Source: Gammaproteobacteria bacterium (GTDB lineage Bacteria > Pseudomonadota > Gammaproteobacteria > Xanthomonadales > SZUA-36). From it: a stretch of DNA of 39,424 bases. Below the pieces are notes generated by a model. That model made no database searches and was not told the origin of the DNA. It saw only the letters and a program-made list of their open reading frames with translations. The stretch spans positions 1-39,424 of the forward strand of contig JAJFLB010000007.1 of the NCBI GenBank assembly GCA_021772915.1. Reading direction: 5' to 3'. The first letter of the stretch is position 1; each line of letters starts with the position of its first letter. Positions 17,195 through 23,353 of this stretch are shown here, one piece after another. The position numbers and the translations under genes are program-made.

Positions 17195-17608
17195 ATGGCA
17201 GCAATATCAATTACCCCAGAAAACATCGAACAGATTTCAGCAGCGGCTTTGAAACGCCACGTATCTGGTGCCGCACTTACTGGCGGGTTGGCGGTTTACA
17301 AAAACACTTCGGACGGAAACAAGTTGTATATTGCCGACTATAGTGCAGCGGCTACCGCGATTGTCGAAGGCATTATCATGTTCAAGGCGTCATCAGGTTC
17401 CTATGGTTGGGTAGCCAGCACGACGGGTATGGAAATTGCGATAGGTGGAACTTCGGCAGCGGGTGTGGAATACTACTTAGGGGCATCGGGTGCTATCGTT
17501 CTGCGATCCGACGTGACGACTGGGAAATTTGTAACCAAGATATGCACAGGCAAAACGACGGCTAATGTGCTTATCGATATATTTGCGTCAGGCGTGGCAT
17601 CGGCCTAA
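17195..17608 (+). CDS. DUF2190-like small virion protein
   Basis: A 137-residue Ala/Gly/Thr-rich protein with a repeating weak beta pattern: GLAVYKNTSDGNKLYIADYSA, then VEGIIMFKASSGSYGWV, then AAGVEYYLGASG and VLIDIFASG near the end. This resembles DUF2190 capsid decoration proteins, which have short beta strands with conserved glycines. It is the last gene before the regulatory junction at 17.6 kb. Family identity is moderately supported. Confidence 0.55.
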   Translation: MAAISITPENIEQISAAALKRHVSGAALTGGLAVYKNTSDGNKLYIADYSAAATAIVEGIIMFKASSGSYGWVASTTGMEIAIGGTSAAGVEYYLGASGAIVLRSDVTTGKFVTKICTGKTTANVLIDIFASGVASA

Positions 17609-17617
17609 AAATACCAG

Positions 17618-17646
17618 TTGAATAACAATAGCTTGTAGTCTATAGT
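17618..17646 (+). promoter_or_regulatory. Sigma70-type promoter for leaderless HTH gene
   Basis: TTGAAT at 17618-17623, a 17-base spacer and TATAGT at 17641-17646. A start point six to eight bases downstream falls on or next to the ATG at 17653, so the mRNA should be leaderless or almost so. Confidence 0.7.
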
Positions 17647-17652
17647 TTCTGC

Positions 17653-17856
17653 ATGAGCAAGCCAGACCCTATCTCGATTCGTACTGCGGCCAAGTTATAC
17701 GGCGTCACTCCCTCGCGGATGCACCAGTTGTTTGAGCGGCATGGGGTGAAGCTTGTCTATCTTCATTCCCGGTTTGCCCAGGTTAGCCGCAAAGAACTGG
17801 CGAAAGTACCGAAAAAGCGGACCACTGGCAGACCCAAAATAAAGTTAGCCAAATAG
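17653..17856 (+). CDS. Small HTH DNA-binding regulator, probably leaderless
   Basis: A 67-residue basic protein. Residues 6-40 (ISIRTAAKLYGVTPSRMHQL) form a helix-turn-helix like MerR/excisionase-type small proteins, and the tail is Lys/Arg-rich (KVPKKRTTGRPKIKLAK), with an AT-hook-like GRP core. It sits between the late structural genes and the next strong promoter and could control that promoter or act as an excisionase. No ribosome site precedes the ATG, and the promoter lies so close that translation would start at the mRNA 5' end. Confidence 0.7.
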   Translation: MSKPDPISIRTAAKLYGVTPSRMHQLFERHGVKLVYLHSRFAQVSRKELAKVPKKRTTGRPKIKLAK

Positions 17857-17858
17857 GC

Positions 17859-17887
17859 TTGACACTAATAAAGACTTTGGATAAGAT
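17859..17887 (+). promoter_or_regulatory. Strong sigma70-type promoter
   Basis: Perfect -35 TTGACA at 17859-17864, a 17-base spacer and TAAGAT at 17882-17887. The start point should be near 17894. It directs transcription to the 17932 gene and beyond. It lies directly behind the HTH gene and its downstream bases are part of a terminator hairpin. Confidence 0.8.
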
Positions 17888-17918
17888 ACCCGGCAACGAA
17901 AGTTAGTCGGGTTTTTTT
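17888..17918 (+). terminator. Intrinsic terminator overlapping a promoter start
   Basis: ACCCGGCAAC at 17888-17897 pairs with GTTAGTCGGGT at 17902-17912 (one bulged A) around a GAAA tetraloop, and seven T follow (17912-17918). It would stop transcripts arriving from the structural genes. Transcripts from the promoter above begin inside the 5' arm and so lose most of the hairpin. Confidence 0.8.
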
Positions 17919-17931
17919 ATGGGTTGAGTCA

Positions 17932-18321
17932 ATGAACGCTAATGAGTTTTTCGATTGGTTCCTTACCTGGCGACAAGCTATCACTCGCGGAATCATTGAT
18001 TGTTCGAATCAGGAATTGCCGATACCGATAGAGGCTCAGGCGAAATTAGAGCAAGCACGGGCGATAGTTGAGAAGGCGGCATTGAATAAGGAGCTTAATA
18101 GCGATGCCGCGATGCCAAGTGAACAACCAAAAGAACAGGCAGGCACGTCGTACAATTGGTGCAACTTTGGGGCGGTCCCAGGGTTGACCCTCCGCGATTA
18201 CTTTGCAGCGGCAGCTATGCTGGCATTTGTGTCCAGGATCGATATGCAACGCGGTGACGAAGGCTATTCGAGGGAAGCGTATGGATTGGCCGATGCAATG
18301 TTGCAGGAGCGAAACAAGTGA
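17932..18321 (+). CDS. Hypothetical protein, 129 aa (early module)
   Basis: The first gene after the strong promoter. The N-terminal half is helical and charged; the second half contains GLTLRDYFAAAAMLAF, a motif I know from small hypothetical phage proteins of unknown role. ATG at 17932 lies 14 bases after the terminator T-tract and has only a weak ribosome site. The stop overlaps a GTG start of a small frame (GTGA). Confidence 0.6.
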   Translation: MNANEFFDWFLTWRQAITRGIIDCSNQELPIPIEAQAKLEQARAIVEKAALNKELNSDAAMPSEQPKEQAGTSYNWCNFGAVPGLTLRDYFAAAAMLAFVSRIDMQRGDEGYSREAYGLADAMLQERNK

Positions 18322-18485
18322 GAGAGTCCCTGCCAACTAGAAGGCCCGGTACGTCCCGGTCGGCACTTTTGGTGGGGTGGTTTGATCGGTGGCGTTCTGG
18401 GAAACGCGAGTACATCACTATTTGTTTATTGGAGGTGGTCGCGAGGTCAACGTGGTACGCGGCGAAGAGTAGCCTCAGTCCTTGA
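18318..18485 (+). CDS. Possible small protein, 55 aa
   Basis: A GTG-started frame coupled by GTGA to the preceding stop. It is basic at the start and hydrophobic in the middle (REYITICLLEVVARSTW). It covers the 5' half of the tRNA-like element, so one of the two readings may be accidental. No family is recognised. Confidence 0.35.
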   Translation: MRESLPTRRPGTSRSALLVGWFDRWRSGKREYITICLLEVVARSTWYAAKSSLSP

Positions 18486-18541
18486 CGCCAGTACGAAGTC
18501 GAGGACCAATAGACTTGTGGGTTCGAATCCTGCCCGATCAA
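18383..18541 (+). tRNA. Interrupted tRNA-like element
   Basis: The 3' half is convincing: a T-arm GTGGG-TTCGAAT-CCTGC at 18517-18533 followed by an acceptor strand CCGATCA at 18534-18540 and A at 18541. Its exact complement TGATCGG stands at 18383-18389, followed at the right distance by a D-arm with GCGT/ACGC stem (18392-18395, 18404-18407) and GG in the loop. GTAC at 18410-18413 and 18491-18494 could form most of an anticodon stem, and AAGTC/GACTT (18496-18516) a long variable arm as in Leu/Ser/Tyr tRNAs. About 77 bases lie where a 7-base anticodon loop should be, so the anticodon cannot be read. It could be a broken or intron-bearing tRNA, or a tRNA-derived attachment site. Confidence 0.4.
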
Positions 18542-18552
18542 CTATCAGTAGA

Positions 18553-18599
18553 CCGGACGTTCCGGTGCCCGGCTTGCGGCTCGTAGCTTGCAAGTCGGG
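18553..18599 (+). other. Two adjacent hairpins after the tRNA-like element
   Basis: CCGGA/TCCGG (18553-18557, 18561-18565) is followed by a 10-bp stem, CCCGGCTTGC (18568-18577) with GCAAGTCGGG (18590-18599), one G-T pair and a 12-base loop. No T-tract follows. They may be processing or 3'-end signals of the tRNA-like transcript, or arms of an attachment site. The 18486-18634 stretch has no other gene. Confidence 0.5.
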
Positions 18600-18634
18600 T
18601 TAGTAAACAAGGTGTATAACAGGAAGGGATAGCC

Positions 18635-18934
18635 ATGAATCTAGCAGAATCATTGCGACATTTGGCAGACCGCATTGAGGCGAACGTGTCATGTGACATT
18701 GCCGACAGGTGTAATATTGACCTGTATTTTCACAACCTTACGACATTGGAAGAGCTTCGGCAAACGAGGTTGATTACTGAAAAGGTGACGGCAGATCACA
18801 ATGGTGGTACTTACTGGTTTGGCGGCAAGTTCGGTACTCAAATCTCAGTGAAGTCGTTTTATCCAGCGGGACTGTTGGGTGGCACTCAAGAATGCCGAGA
18901 AGAAATCGGAACGGACTTATCACTACTCGACTAA
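18635..18934 (+). CDS. Hypothetical protein, 99 aa
   Basis: Not recognised. The protein starts with an amphipathic helix and has no zinc, HTH or membrane motif; the second half is Gly/aromatic-rich (GGTYWFGGKFGTQ). ATG at 18635 has the ribosome site AGGAAGGGA, nearly identical to that of the following csrA gene, which suggests shared translational control. It lies 22 bases before csrA. Confidence 0.55.
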   Translation: MNLAESLRHLADRIEANVSCDIADRCNIDLYFHNLTTLEELRQTRLITEKVTADHNGGTYWFGGKFGTQISVKSFYPAGLLGGTQECREEIGTDLSLLD

Positions 18935-18956
18935 CCAAACAAGGAAGGGACATCCA

Positions 18957-19160
18957 ATGGGACTATCATTAAGTCGCAAACGCAATCAATCAATCACAAT
19001 CGGGGACGACATCAAAGTCACGATCCAGAAGATTGATGGCAACAAAGTATCGGTCAAGATCGAGGCACCGGCAGACAGGCGGATACTTCGGGCCGAGTTG
19101 AAGCCAGAGGACGGATGTTCTGCGGGACGGACCCCGCACCTTTCAGGGGGTGAGAAATGA
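18957..19160 (+). CDS. csrA: CsrA/RsmA-like RNA-binding regulator
   Basis: A 67-residue protein whose first 48 residues follow CsrA: GLSLSRKRNQSITIGDDIKV (cellular CsrA opens L-LSR-----I-IGD-I-V), then GNKVSVKIEAP and RRILRAEL. The RNA-binding Arg in the first strand (SRK) and the Arg in the ILRAEL segment are kept. CsrA dimers bind GGA motifs in mRNA leaders and block or stabilise mRNAs. The Gly/Cys-rich tail beyond residue 50 is extra. ATG at 18957 is used because it aligns with the family start; the AAGGAAGGGA just upstream holds two GGA motifs, so self-control is possible. Confidence 0.88.
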   Translation: MGLSLSRKRNQSITIGDDIKVTIQKIDGNKVSVKIEAPADRRILRAELKPEDGCSAGRTPHLSGGEK

Positions 19161-19363
19161 ACAGACCGACGCATGAGATTTACGCGGACCTGTGCAACGC
19201 TCGGCTATTGGTTGGCTGGCATAGTCAGAAAATAGCGGGCGCTACACAAGCAGTTGCCGATTTCGAAGTGGAACTGTTGCACCGATTGGTTGATGGTAGG
19301 TCGGTACGGATAGACGGTGTAACAATTAGCCGCGTTGGTTGTGAGCTGAGGGAAACGCGATGA
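19157..19363 (+). CDS. Hypothetical protein, 68 aa
   Basis: Not recognised. A small soluble helical protein. It overlaps the csrA stop (ATGA at 19157-19160) and overlaps the start of a tiny membrane frame at its end, so it is translated as part of the csrA operon. Confidence 0.55.
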   Translation: MNRPTHEIYADLCNARLLVGWHSQKIAGATQAVADFEVELLHRLVDGRSVRIDGVTISRVGCELRETR

Positions 19364-19437
19364 ACGAACCATTCACAATTCGCGGCCTTGTTTCCGTGTT
19401 TATTCTGTGCGTTCTTTTTCTATGGGTGATTCTATGA
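19360..19437 (+). CDS. Tiny membrane peptide, 25 aa
   Basis: A 25-residue peptide: short polar start (MNEPFTIRG) then one hydrophobic helix (LVSVFILCVLFLWVIL). ATG at 19360 overlaps the stop of the previous gene, and its own stop overlaps the next ATG at 19434. The tight coupling on both sides and the clean transmembrane helix support a real gene although it is very short. Function unknown. Confidence 0.5.
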   Translation: MNEPFTIRGLVSVFILCVLFLWVIL

Positions 19438-20312
19438 TTGTTCAAAACCTGCCATTCCCTGATTACCAATCCGTCAACCGGATGAACCCGTCAACGCTCA
19501 AGGCAGCTCGTAAGTCGATGTTGCATTTGGCAACTACCATCATGGGCGGGTTCCGTGACGCAACGCCAGAGATGGAATTCGGAACGGCCATGCACTTTAT
19601 GACTTTGGAGTACGAGAAGTTCGAGGAGCATTTCGTTGTCGTTCCAGAATTCCACACGTCGCCGGAAAACGTGGACGGTAAAGGGAAGCGGAGCGAATCG
19701 AAGAATACCACCTGGCACCGGGAACGGATCAAGGAATTCAGCCGGGAACATGCGGGCAAGAAGTTCCTGACAGATGACCAGTACCACCGCGGCCTGAAGA
19801 TGCTGGAACGATTACGGCATAAACCGGAAGTCGAATGGTTGTTAAACAAGTGCCAGAAGGAAGTCACGCTATACGGGACCATCGAGGGCGTCGAGTGCAA
19901 GGGGCGGCTGGACTTGTACGAGCCGACAGTGATATCCGATTTGAAGGTCACAAACGATGTTTCCCCTCGACTGTTTTGGAATGCGGTCAATCGGTTCGGT
20001 TCATGCTATTCGCTGGCGTTCTATCAAGAGTTGGCACGACTGGAAACTGGAATCGTACCGGACGTTTCCATCATCGCTATTGAGCCGGAAGGGGACCACG
20101 ATTGCGTGGTTTACGACATCCCGCAACAGTTACTCGACAATGAGTTGAAGCATATCAGGGCACACTTGAATCAGTACAAGGCGTGTTTGAAGTCGGGAAT
20201 GTGGCCGGGTGTTGACGGTGGCAAACCGAGAATTCCGTTGTACGTTCCGAATTGGGCGATGATGGATGAACAGGACATTGACGCTGACTTTGATTATGAG
20301 GGGGTGAAATGA
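19434..20312 (+). CDS. PDDEXK exonuclease, RecE-like
   Basis: A 292-residue nuclease of the RecE/exonuclease VIII C-terminal type (PF12684-like). Order seen: MNPSTLKAARKSMLHLATT at the start; EFGTAMHFMTLE near residue 50; KGRLDLYEPTVISDLKVTND at about 156-175, where the two Asp and the Lys match the D...xDxK active site; and LAFYQELARLE near 200, the QxxxY-like helix in modified form. It should resect double-stranded DNA 5' to 3' for single-strand annealing recombination. No annealing protein of RecT/Bet type is recognised beside it; the 114-residue products downstream are candidates. ATG at 19434 is chosen over 19407 from the coupling with the previous stop. Confidence 0.82.
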   Translation: MIVQNLPFPDYQSVNRMNPSTLKAARKSMLHLATTIMGGFRDATPEMEFGTAMHFMTLEYEKFEEHFVVVPEFHTSPENVDGKGKRSESKNTTWHRERIKEFSREHAGKKFLTDDQYHRGLKMLERLRHKPEVEWLLNKCQKEVTLYGTIEGVECKGRLDLYEPTVISDLKVTNDVSPRLFWNAVNRFGSCYSLAFYQELARLETGIVPDVSIIAIEPEGDHDCVVYDIPQQLLDNELKHIRAHLNQYKACLKSGMWPGVDGGKPRIPLYVPNWAMMDEQDIDADFDYEGVK

Positions 20313-20653
20313 CACAACGCGAACAGTTGATTGATGACTTGGAAGAATACGCATCACTGGACAAGCACAGCATCTACTTGGCTAAGTGCCTAAGCGATGC
20401 AGCGAACCAGATTAAAAAGGACGGCGAACAACTTGGCTGCCTACAGTCATGGATAAAAGGGAATATGGCAGCGGCCGAAACGAGTGAGGCAGAAGCTGAC
20501 TGTGAATGGAAGCGGTTTTATGGCGGCAAACATTTCGCGTTTTCGCAGGTGTTGCAACGAATAAGGCAGGTCCAATCTTATACCGCTCAGGCAGAGTCAA
20601 TGAGTGCGGCGATGACAGCAGTTAACAAGGCATTGGGGAAATCTAATGACTGA
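20309..20653 (+). CDS. Hypothetical helical protein, 114 aa
   Basis: Not recognised. Helical, charged, with coiled-coil tendency through most of its length (RIRQVQSYTAQAESMSAAM). Start overlaps the nuclease stop (ATGA). Since it sits in the recombination operon, it may be a partner of the nuclease or of DNA replication, but no motif proves this. Confidence 0.55.
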   Translation: MTQREQLIDDLEEYASLDKHSIYLAKCLSDAANQIKKDGEQLGCLQSWIKGNMAAAETSEAEADCEWKRFYGGKHFAFSQVLQRIRQVQSYTAQAESMSAAMTAVNKALGKSND

Positions 20654-20990
20654 TTACAAAGACCACTGGGAAGCACAGTTCGACCGTGACTATCTTCGCT
20701 GGTTCCACTTGCAAGGGCATGAGGTCACTGTAGAAATCGAGTCGATTGAACGCAAGGAATTGACGTTACGCGGTGGGGCAAAAAAGAAGTCGCCTGTTAT
20801 TCGGTTCGTCGGCAAAGATAAGCCGCTCGTTATGAACTATACAAACATGGAGTCAATCAGCGAGATCCACGGCAAGAGCGTTAAGGATTGGGTTGGCAAG
20901 AAAGTTGTTTTGTACCAATCAGAGACACAGTTGAAGGGCAAGACGGTTGACTGTATTCGGATCAAACCAGTAACGAAAGGGACGAAATGA
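20646..20990 (+). CDS. Possible OB-fold DNA-binding protein, 114 aa
   Basis: A basic protein of alternating strands: HEVTVEIESIERKELTLRGG, then SPVIRFVGKDKPLVMNYTN, and LKGKTVDCIRIKP. The alternation and the aromatic/basic residues fit an OB fold as in small phage single-stranded DNA-binding proteins, and its position beside the RecE-like nuclease suits that. It could instead be an unrelated replication accessory. Overlaps both neighbours (ATG at 20646, ATGA at the end). Confidence 0.5.
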   Translation: MTDYKDHWEAQFDRDYLRWFHLQGHEVTVEIESIERKELTLRGGAKKKSPVIRFVGKDKPLVMNYTNMESISEIHGKSVKDWVGKKVVLYQSETQLKGKTVDCIRIKPVTKGTK

Positions 20991-21205
20991 GCGACGAATA
21001 TATCAGCGTGCGAATGACGAAATCGGAGTTCGCCGGGATTGTAGCGGCGGCAGAAACCTTGTCGTTAAACATTGACGGACCAGACAAGGGGAGGATTGCA
21101 GGTTATTGCCAGGCGGTGATTAACCGACGAATAGATGATGTGACTGACAGTTTTGCCTCCACAATCGAAATGTGTATCAACCAGAAAAAGGTGATGGAGC
21201 CATGA
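20987..21205 (+). CDS. Hypothetical protein, 72 aa
   Basis: Not recognised. A small helical protein with no special motif. It starts with ATGA overlap and ends with ATGA overlap on the NinG-like gene, so it belongs to the same operon. Confidence 0.5.
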   Translation: MSDEYISVRMTKSEFAGIVAAAETLSLNIDGPDKGRIAGYCQAVINRRIDDVTDSFASTIEMCINQKKVMEP

Positions 21206-21663
21206 ACGAAGCAGCAGCACGGAAAGCCGCCAGAACGAAGATGATGAATACCGCAAAGACGATGAACAAGACTAAGTACATGCGGGATTATGTGGCGAAG
21301 TCGTGGCAGGAATTGGTTCGACTCCGCGCGGCTGACGAGTTCGGGTGGGTGACGTGTGTGACCTGCGGAGTTCGCAGTCAGTGGAACAACTACATGCAGG
21401 GAAGCCACTACAAACAAGGGCGACGAATGTCGAGTCTGGTTGACCCAATGAACTGCCACCCGTGCTGTAACACTTGTAATAAAAACAGCGGTTCACTGGA
21501 CAAGTTCGCGATATTCATGGCGGGCAAATACACACAAGAAGAACTGGACGCATTGGATCGGAGGCATAATTCGACGGTCGAGTACAGCCGGGAAGAACTG
21601 GTGGAAATGAACCTGGCGTTCAAGAAGGAAGCCAGGGAGATTAAAGCAAGGTTGAAAAGTTGA
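21202..21663 (+). CDS. ninG: NinG/Rap-like recombination protein
   Basis: A 153-residue protein with the NinG layout: a basic helical start, then CVTCGVRSQWNNYMQGSHY at about residues 50-68, where C..C and GSHY match the family, then NCHPCCNTCNKNSG at about 83-96, closing the zinc site and an HNH-like core, and a helical tail. In lambda NinG/Rap is a Holliday-junction nuclease that helps recombination and replication. Its place behind a RecE-like nuclease fits. ATG at 21202 overlaps the previous stop. Confidence 0.82.
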   Translation: MNEAAARKAARTKMMNTAKTMNKTKYMRDYVAKSWQELVRLRAADEFGWVTCVTCGVRSQWNNYMQGSHYKQGRRMSSLVDPMNCHPCCNTCNKNSGSLDKFAIFMAGKYTQEELDALDRRHNSTVEYSREELVEMNLAFKKEAREIKARLKS

Positions 21664-21668
21664 GGATC

Positions 21669-21722
21669 CAGGTGTAAAATGCGTAAAGCCAGGGTATCCG
21701 CCCTGGCCTCACTAAACACCTG
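21669..21722 (+). other. Double inverted-repeat structure before HNH gene
   Basis: An outer 7-bp repeat, CAGGTGT (21669-21675) with ACACCTG (21716-21722), encloses an inner perfect 7-bp hairpin, GCCAGGG (21688-21694) with CCCTGGC (21701-21707), loop TATCCG. No T-tract follows. The structure lies in the short gap just before a homing-endonuclease-like gene. Confidence 0.6.
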
Positions 21723-21742
21723 AAACTTGAAAGGAGTTCCAG

Positions 21743-22348
21743 ATGGCTAATGGATATTCTATCCCCCCAAAACTTTCTGGTCTATCACATTGCACATTTT
21801 CTGATTGCGGACTTCCTGCAAGGAGCCGCGGTCTTTGCCAACGTCATTACCACAAGTGGCGAAAGTACGGAGACCCGTCTATGGGTGGCCCGCCATTGGG
21901 TCGCACAAAAGAGTTCCTGAAGGAAACGATCAGCAACCATCAATCGGGCTGTGTTACATGGCCGTTCGCTACGTCGAGAGGGTATGCGTACATGATGTGG
22001 AAAGGTCGGTACCAGAGCGTTTCAAGGTTGGTATTGAAACTGACTGTTGGCGAGCCGCCATCTCCCGACATGGAAGCGGCTCATAAATGTGGACAAGGAA
22101 GCGCTGGTTGCATTAGTCCAGACTGCCTCTACTGGGCCACTAAACAACAAAACCTGAATGACAAAGAACGTCACGGGACAATTCCGCGTGGCGAAATGTC
22201 TGGCATGTCAAAACTGACACTGACAGAAGTTCTTGCAATCCGAGAGGATACCCGGAAGGGAACGATTATAGCGGCGGAATACGATATAAGCCGAGCACAG
22301 GTATCGAGAATAAGGTCAGGGAAAACATGGTCGCACTTGAATGAATGA
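21743..22348 (+). CDS. HNH homing endonuclease (I-HmuI/phage type)
   Basis: A 201-residue free-standing endonuclease. An N-terminal zinc-like region (CTFSDCGLPARSRGLCQRHY, residues 17-36) is followed by SGCVTWPFATSRGYAYMMWK, typical of phage HNH proteins, and by the HNH core EAAHKCGQGSAGCISPDCLY with the next N in KQQNLNDKERHG. The C-terminal part (KLTLTEVLAIRED then SRAQVSRIRSGKTW) is a helix-turn-helix like the DNA-binding end of such homing enzymes. A very good ribosome site (AAAGGAG) lies before the ATG. Such genes spread by cutting unoccupied sites in related phages. Confidence 0.82.
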   Translation: MANGYSIPPKLSGLSHCTFSDCGLPARSRGLCQRHYHKWRKYGDPSMGGPPLGRTKEFLKETISNHQSGCVTWPFATSRGYAYMMWKGRYQSVSRLVLKLTVGEPPSPDMEAAHKCGQGSAGCISPDCLYWATKQQNLNDKERHGTIPRGEMSGMSKLTLTEVLAIREDTRKGTIIAAEYDISRAQVSRIRSGKTWSHLNE

Positions 22349-22527
22349 AACCCGGCACCAAAGTAATCGACTCCCGCAAGCCAGAACGGATCGGGGTATT
22401 GTGTTCGATCAACAAATATCAGGCGGTGATGTTCGTGGACAAGAAGCCTGTGCGGTTTGACAATCGATATTTGAAACTGGCCTATCCTAATTTACGGCAT
22501 GGGCGTGTAAAGCCAGTTGACAGGTAG
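22345..22527 (+). CDS. Small basic protein, 60 aa
   Basis: A basic, beta-rich protein whose opening (GTKVIDSRKPERIGVL) is like small KOW/SH3-type proteins, which bind RNA or proteins. The ATG at 22345 overlaps the stop of the HNH gene. The -35 box of a promoter for the next transcription unit lies in its last codons. Fold suggestion is tentative. Confidence 0.5.
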   Translation: MKPGTKVIDSRKPERIGVLCSINKYQAVMFVDKKPVRFDNRYLKLAYPNLRHGRVKPVDR

Positions 22528-22544
22528 CAGGGTGTAGTTATGAT
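22517..22544 (+). promoter_or_regulatory. Strong sigma70-type promoter
   Basis: Perfect TTGACA at 22517-22522, a 16-base spacer and TATGAT at 22539-22544. The start point should be near 22551. It drives a leader of about 110 bases before the gene at 22661. Confidence 0.75.
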
Positions 22545-22598
22545 TGTGGTAGCGAGATCAGGTCGAATCCAAAATACGCTTTGCCTCGGCATTGCGCT

Positions 22599-22645
22599 AA
22601 GCCCGCCCGATCTGGTTTCGCAACTATCTTCGGCGGGCTTTCTTT
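22599..22645 (+). terminator. Leader terminator or attenuator
   Basis: AAGCCCGCC (22599-22607) pairs perfectly with GGCGGGCTT (22632-22640), loop 24 bases, and is followed by a T-rich run (TCTTTATTT). It lies between the promoter at 22517 and the ATG at 22661. The AAGC of its 5' arm can also pair with GCTT near 22578, a possible weak antiterminator. A leader attenuator or a small RNA of about 90 bases are both possible. Confidence 0.65.
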
Positions 22646-22660
22646 ATTTGGAGTAACGGA

Positions 22661-23353
22661 ATGAATAAGGTAGCGAATCGGCTCGAACAACTAGAAGCCG
22701 AAATCGAGAGCGGGTGCGGCGAAATCGCCAAAGCATTGACCGCGATCCGTGACGGGAAACTGTATGTCGATGGCTATGGTACCTTCGAAGCGTACTGCAA
22801 ACAGCGGTGGAATTTCACCGATCGGCACGCCAGAAACTTGATCGATGCCGAACAGGTCAGGGCCAAAATCGGAACAATAGTTCCGGTCCGGGGGTTAAAC
22901 AGCTTACAGTTGCTGGAAATTGGGAAGGCACCTGTAAAGCAGCAAGCGCAGATAGCGGCTGAGGTTATCGAGCAATGCGAGGCAGAGAATCGCAAGCCAA
23001 CGGCAAAGGACTTCAAGAAGAAAGTTGGACCTGTCGAGGCAAAGCCAAAGCCCGAGCCAAAACCGCCAAAGGAAAAGGTATTCAAAGCCGATGCCAAAAT
23101 GCGGGAAATGTACGTCGATGCCGAGAACAACGAAGTCCCGGAGTCGTTGTACCCTGTTTGGCGGGATGTCGCGGCGTTTCACACGATCCACACCATACTC
23201 AGGGACGCGGCGGCAAAGGTCCAAATCATGGAGCATGGCCCTGGGGGAGACTTTCTCGACGGGGAAGGCGACCAATTGCTTGCACTGGCTGAAGTAATCT
23301 TCGCATCGAGACCTTATCTGGTGTCCGGAGACGAATGGAGCTGTGCTAGGTGA
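22661..23353 (+). CDS. ParB/KorB-like DNA-binding protein, 230 aa
   Basis: The N-terminal third has AIRDGKLYVDGYGTFEAYCK and RWNFTDRHARNLIDAEQVRA, a pattern seen in phage and plasmid regulators in which a helical DNA-binding segment reads F..YC..RW....R...LI.A. A Lys/Pro-rich linker follows at about residues 125-145, then an acidic helical C-terminal domain. It could regulate the next gene or act in replication. Good ribosome site (GGAG). Its stop overlaps the GTG of the helicase gene. Confidence 0.6.
   Translation: MNKVANRLEQLEAEIESGCGEIAKALTAIRDGKLYVDGYGTFEAYCKQRWNFTDRHARNLIDAEQVRAKIGTIVPVRGLNSLQLLEIGKAPVKQQAQIAAEVIEQCEAENRKPTAKDFKKKVGPVEAKPKPEPKPPKEKVFKADAKMREMYVDAENNEVPESLYPVWRDVAAFHTIHTILRDAAAKVQIMEHGPGGDFLDGEGDQLLALAEVIFASRPYLVSGDEWSCAR

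Noticed and set aside
22540-22656. A 38-codon frame between promoter and the 22661 gene
   Set aside because: Its start codon lies inside the -10 box, so the expected transcript would not contain it; the sequence is better explained as the structured leader.
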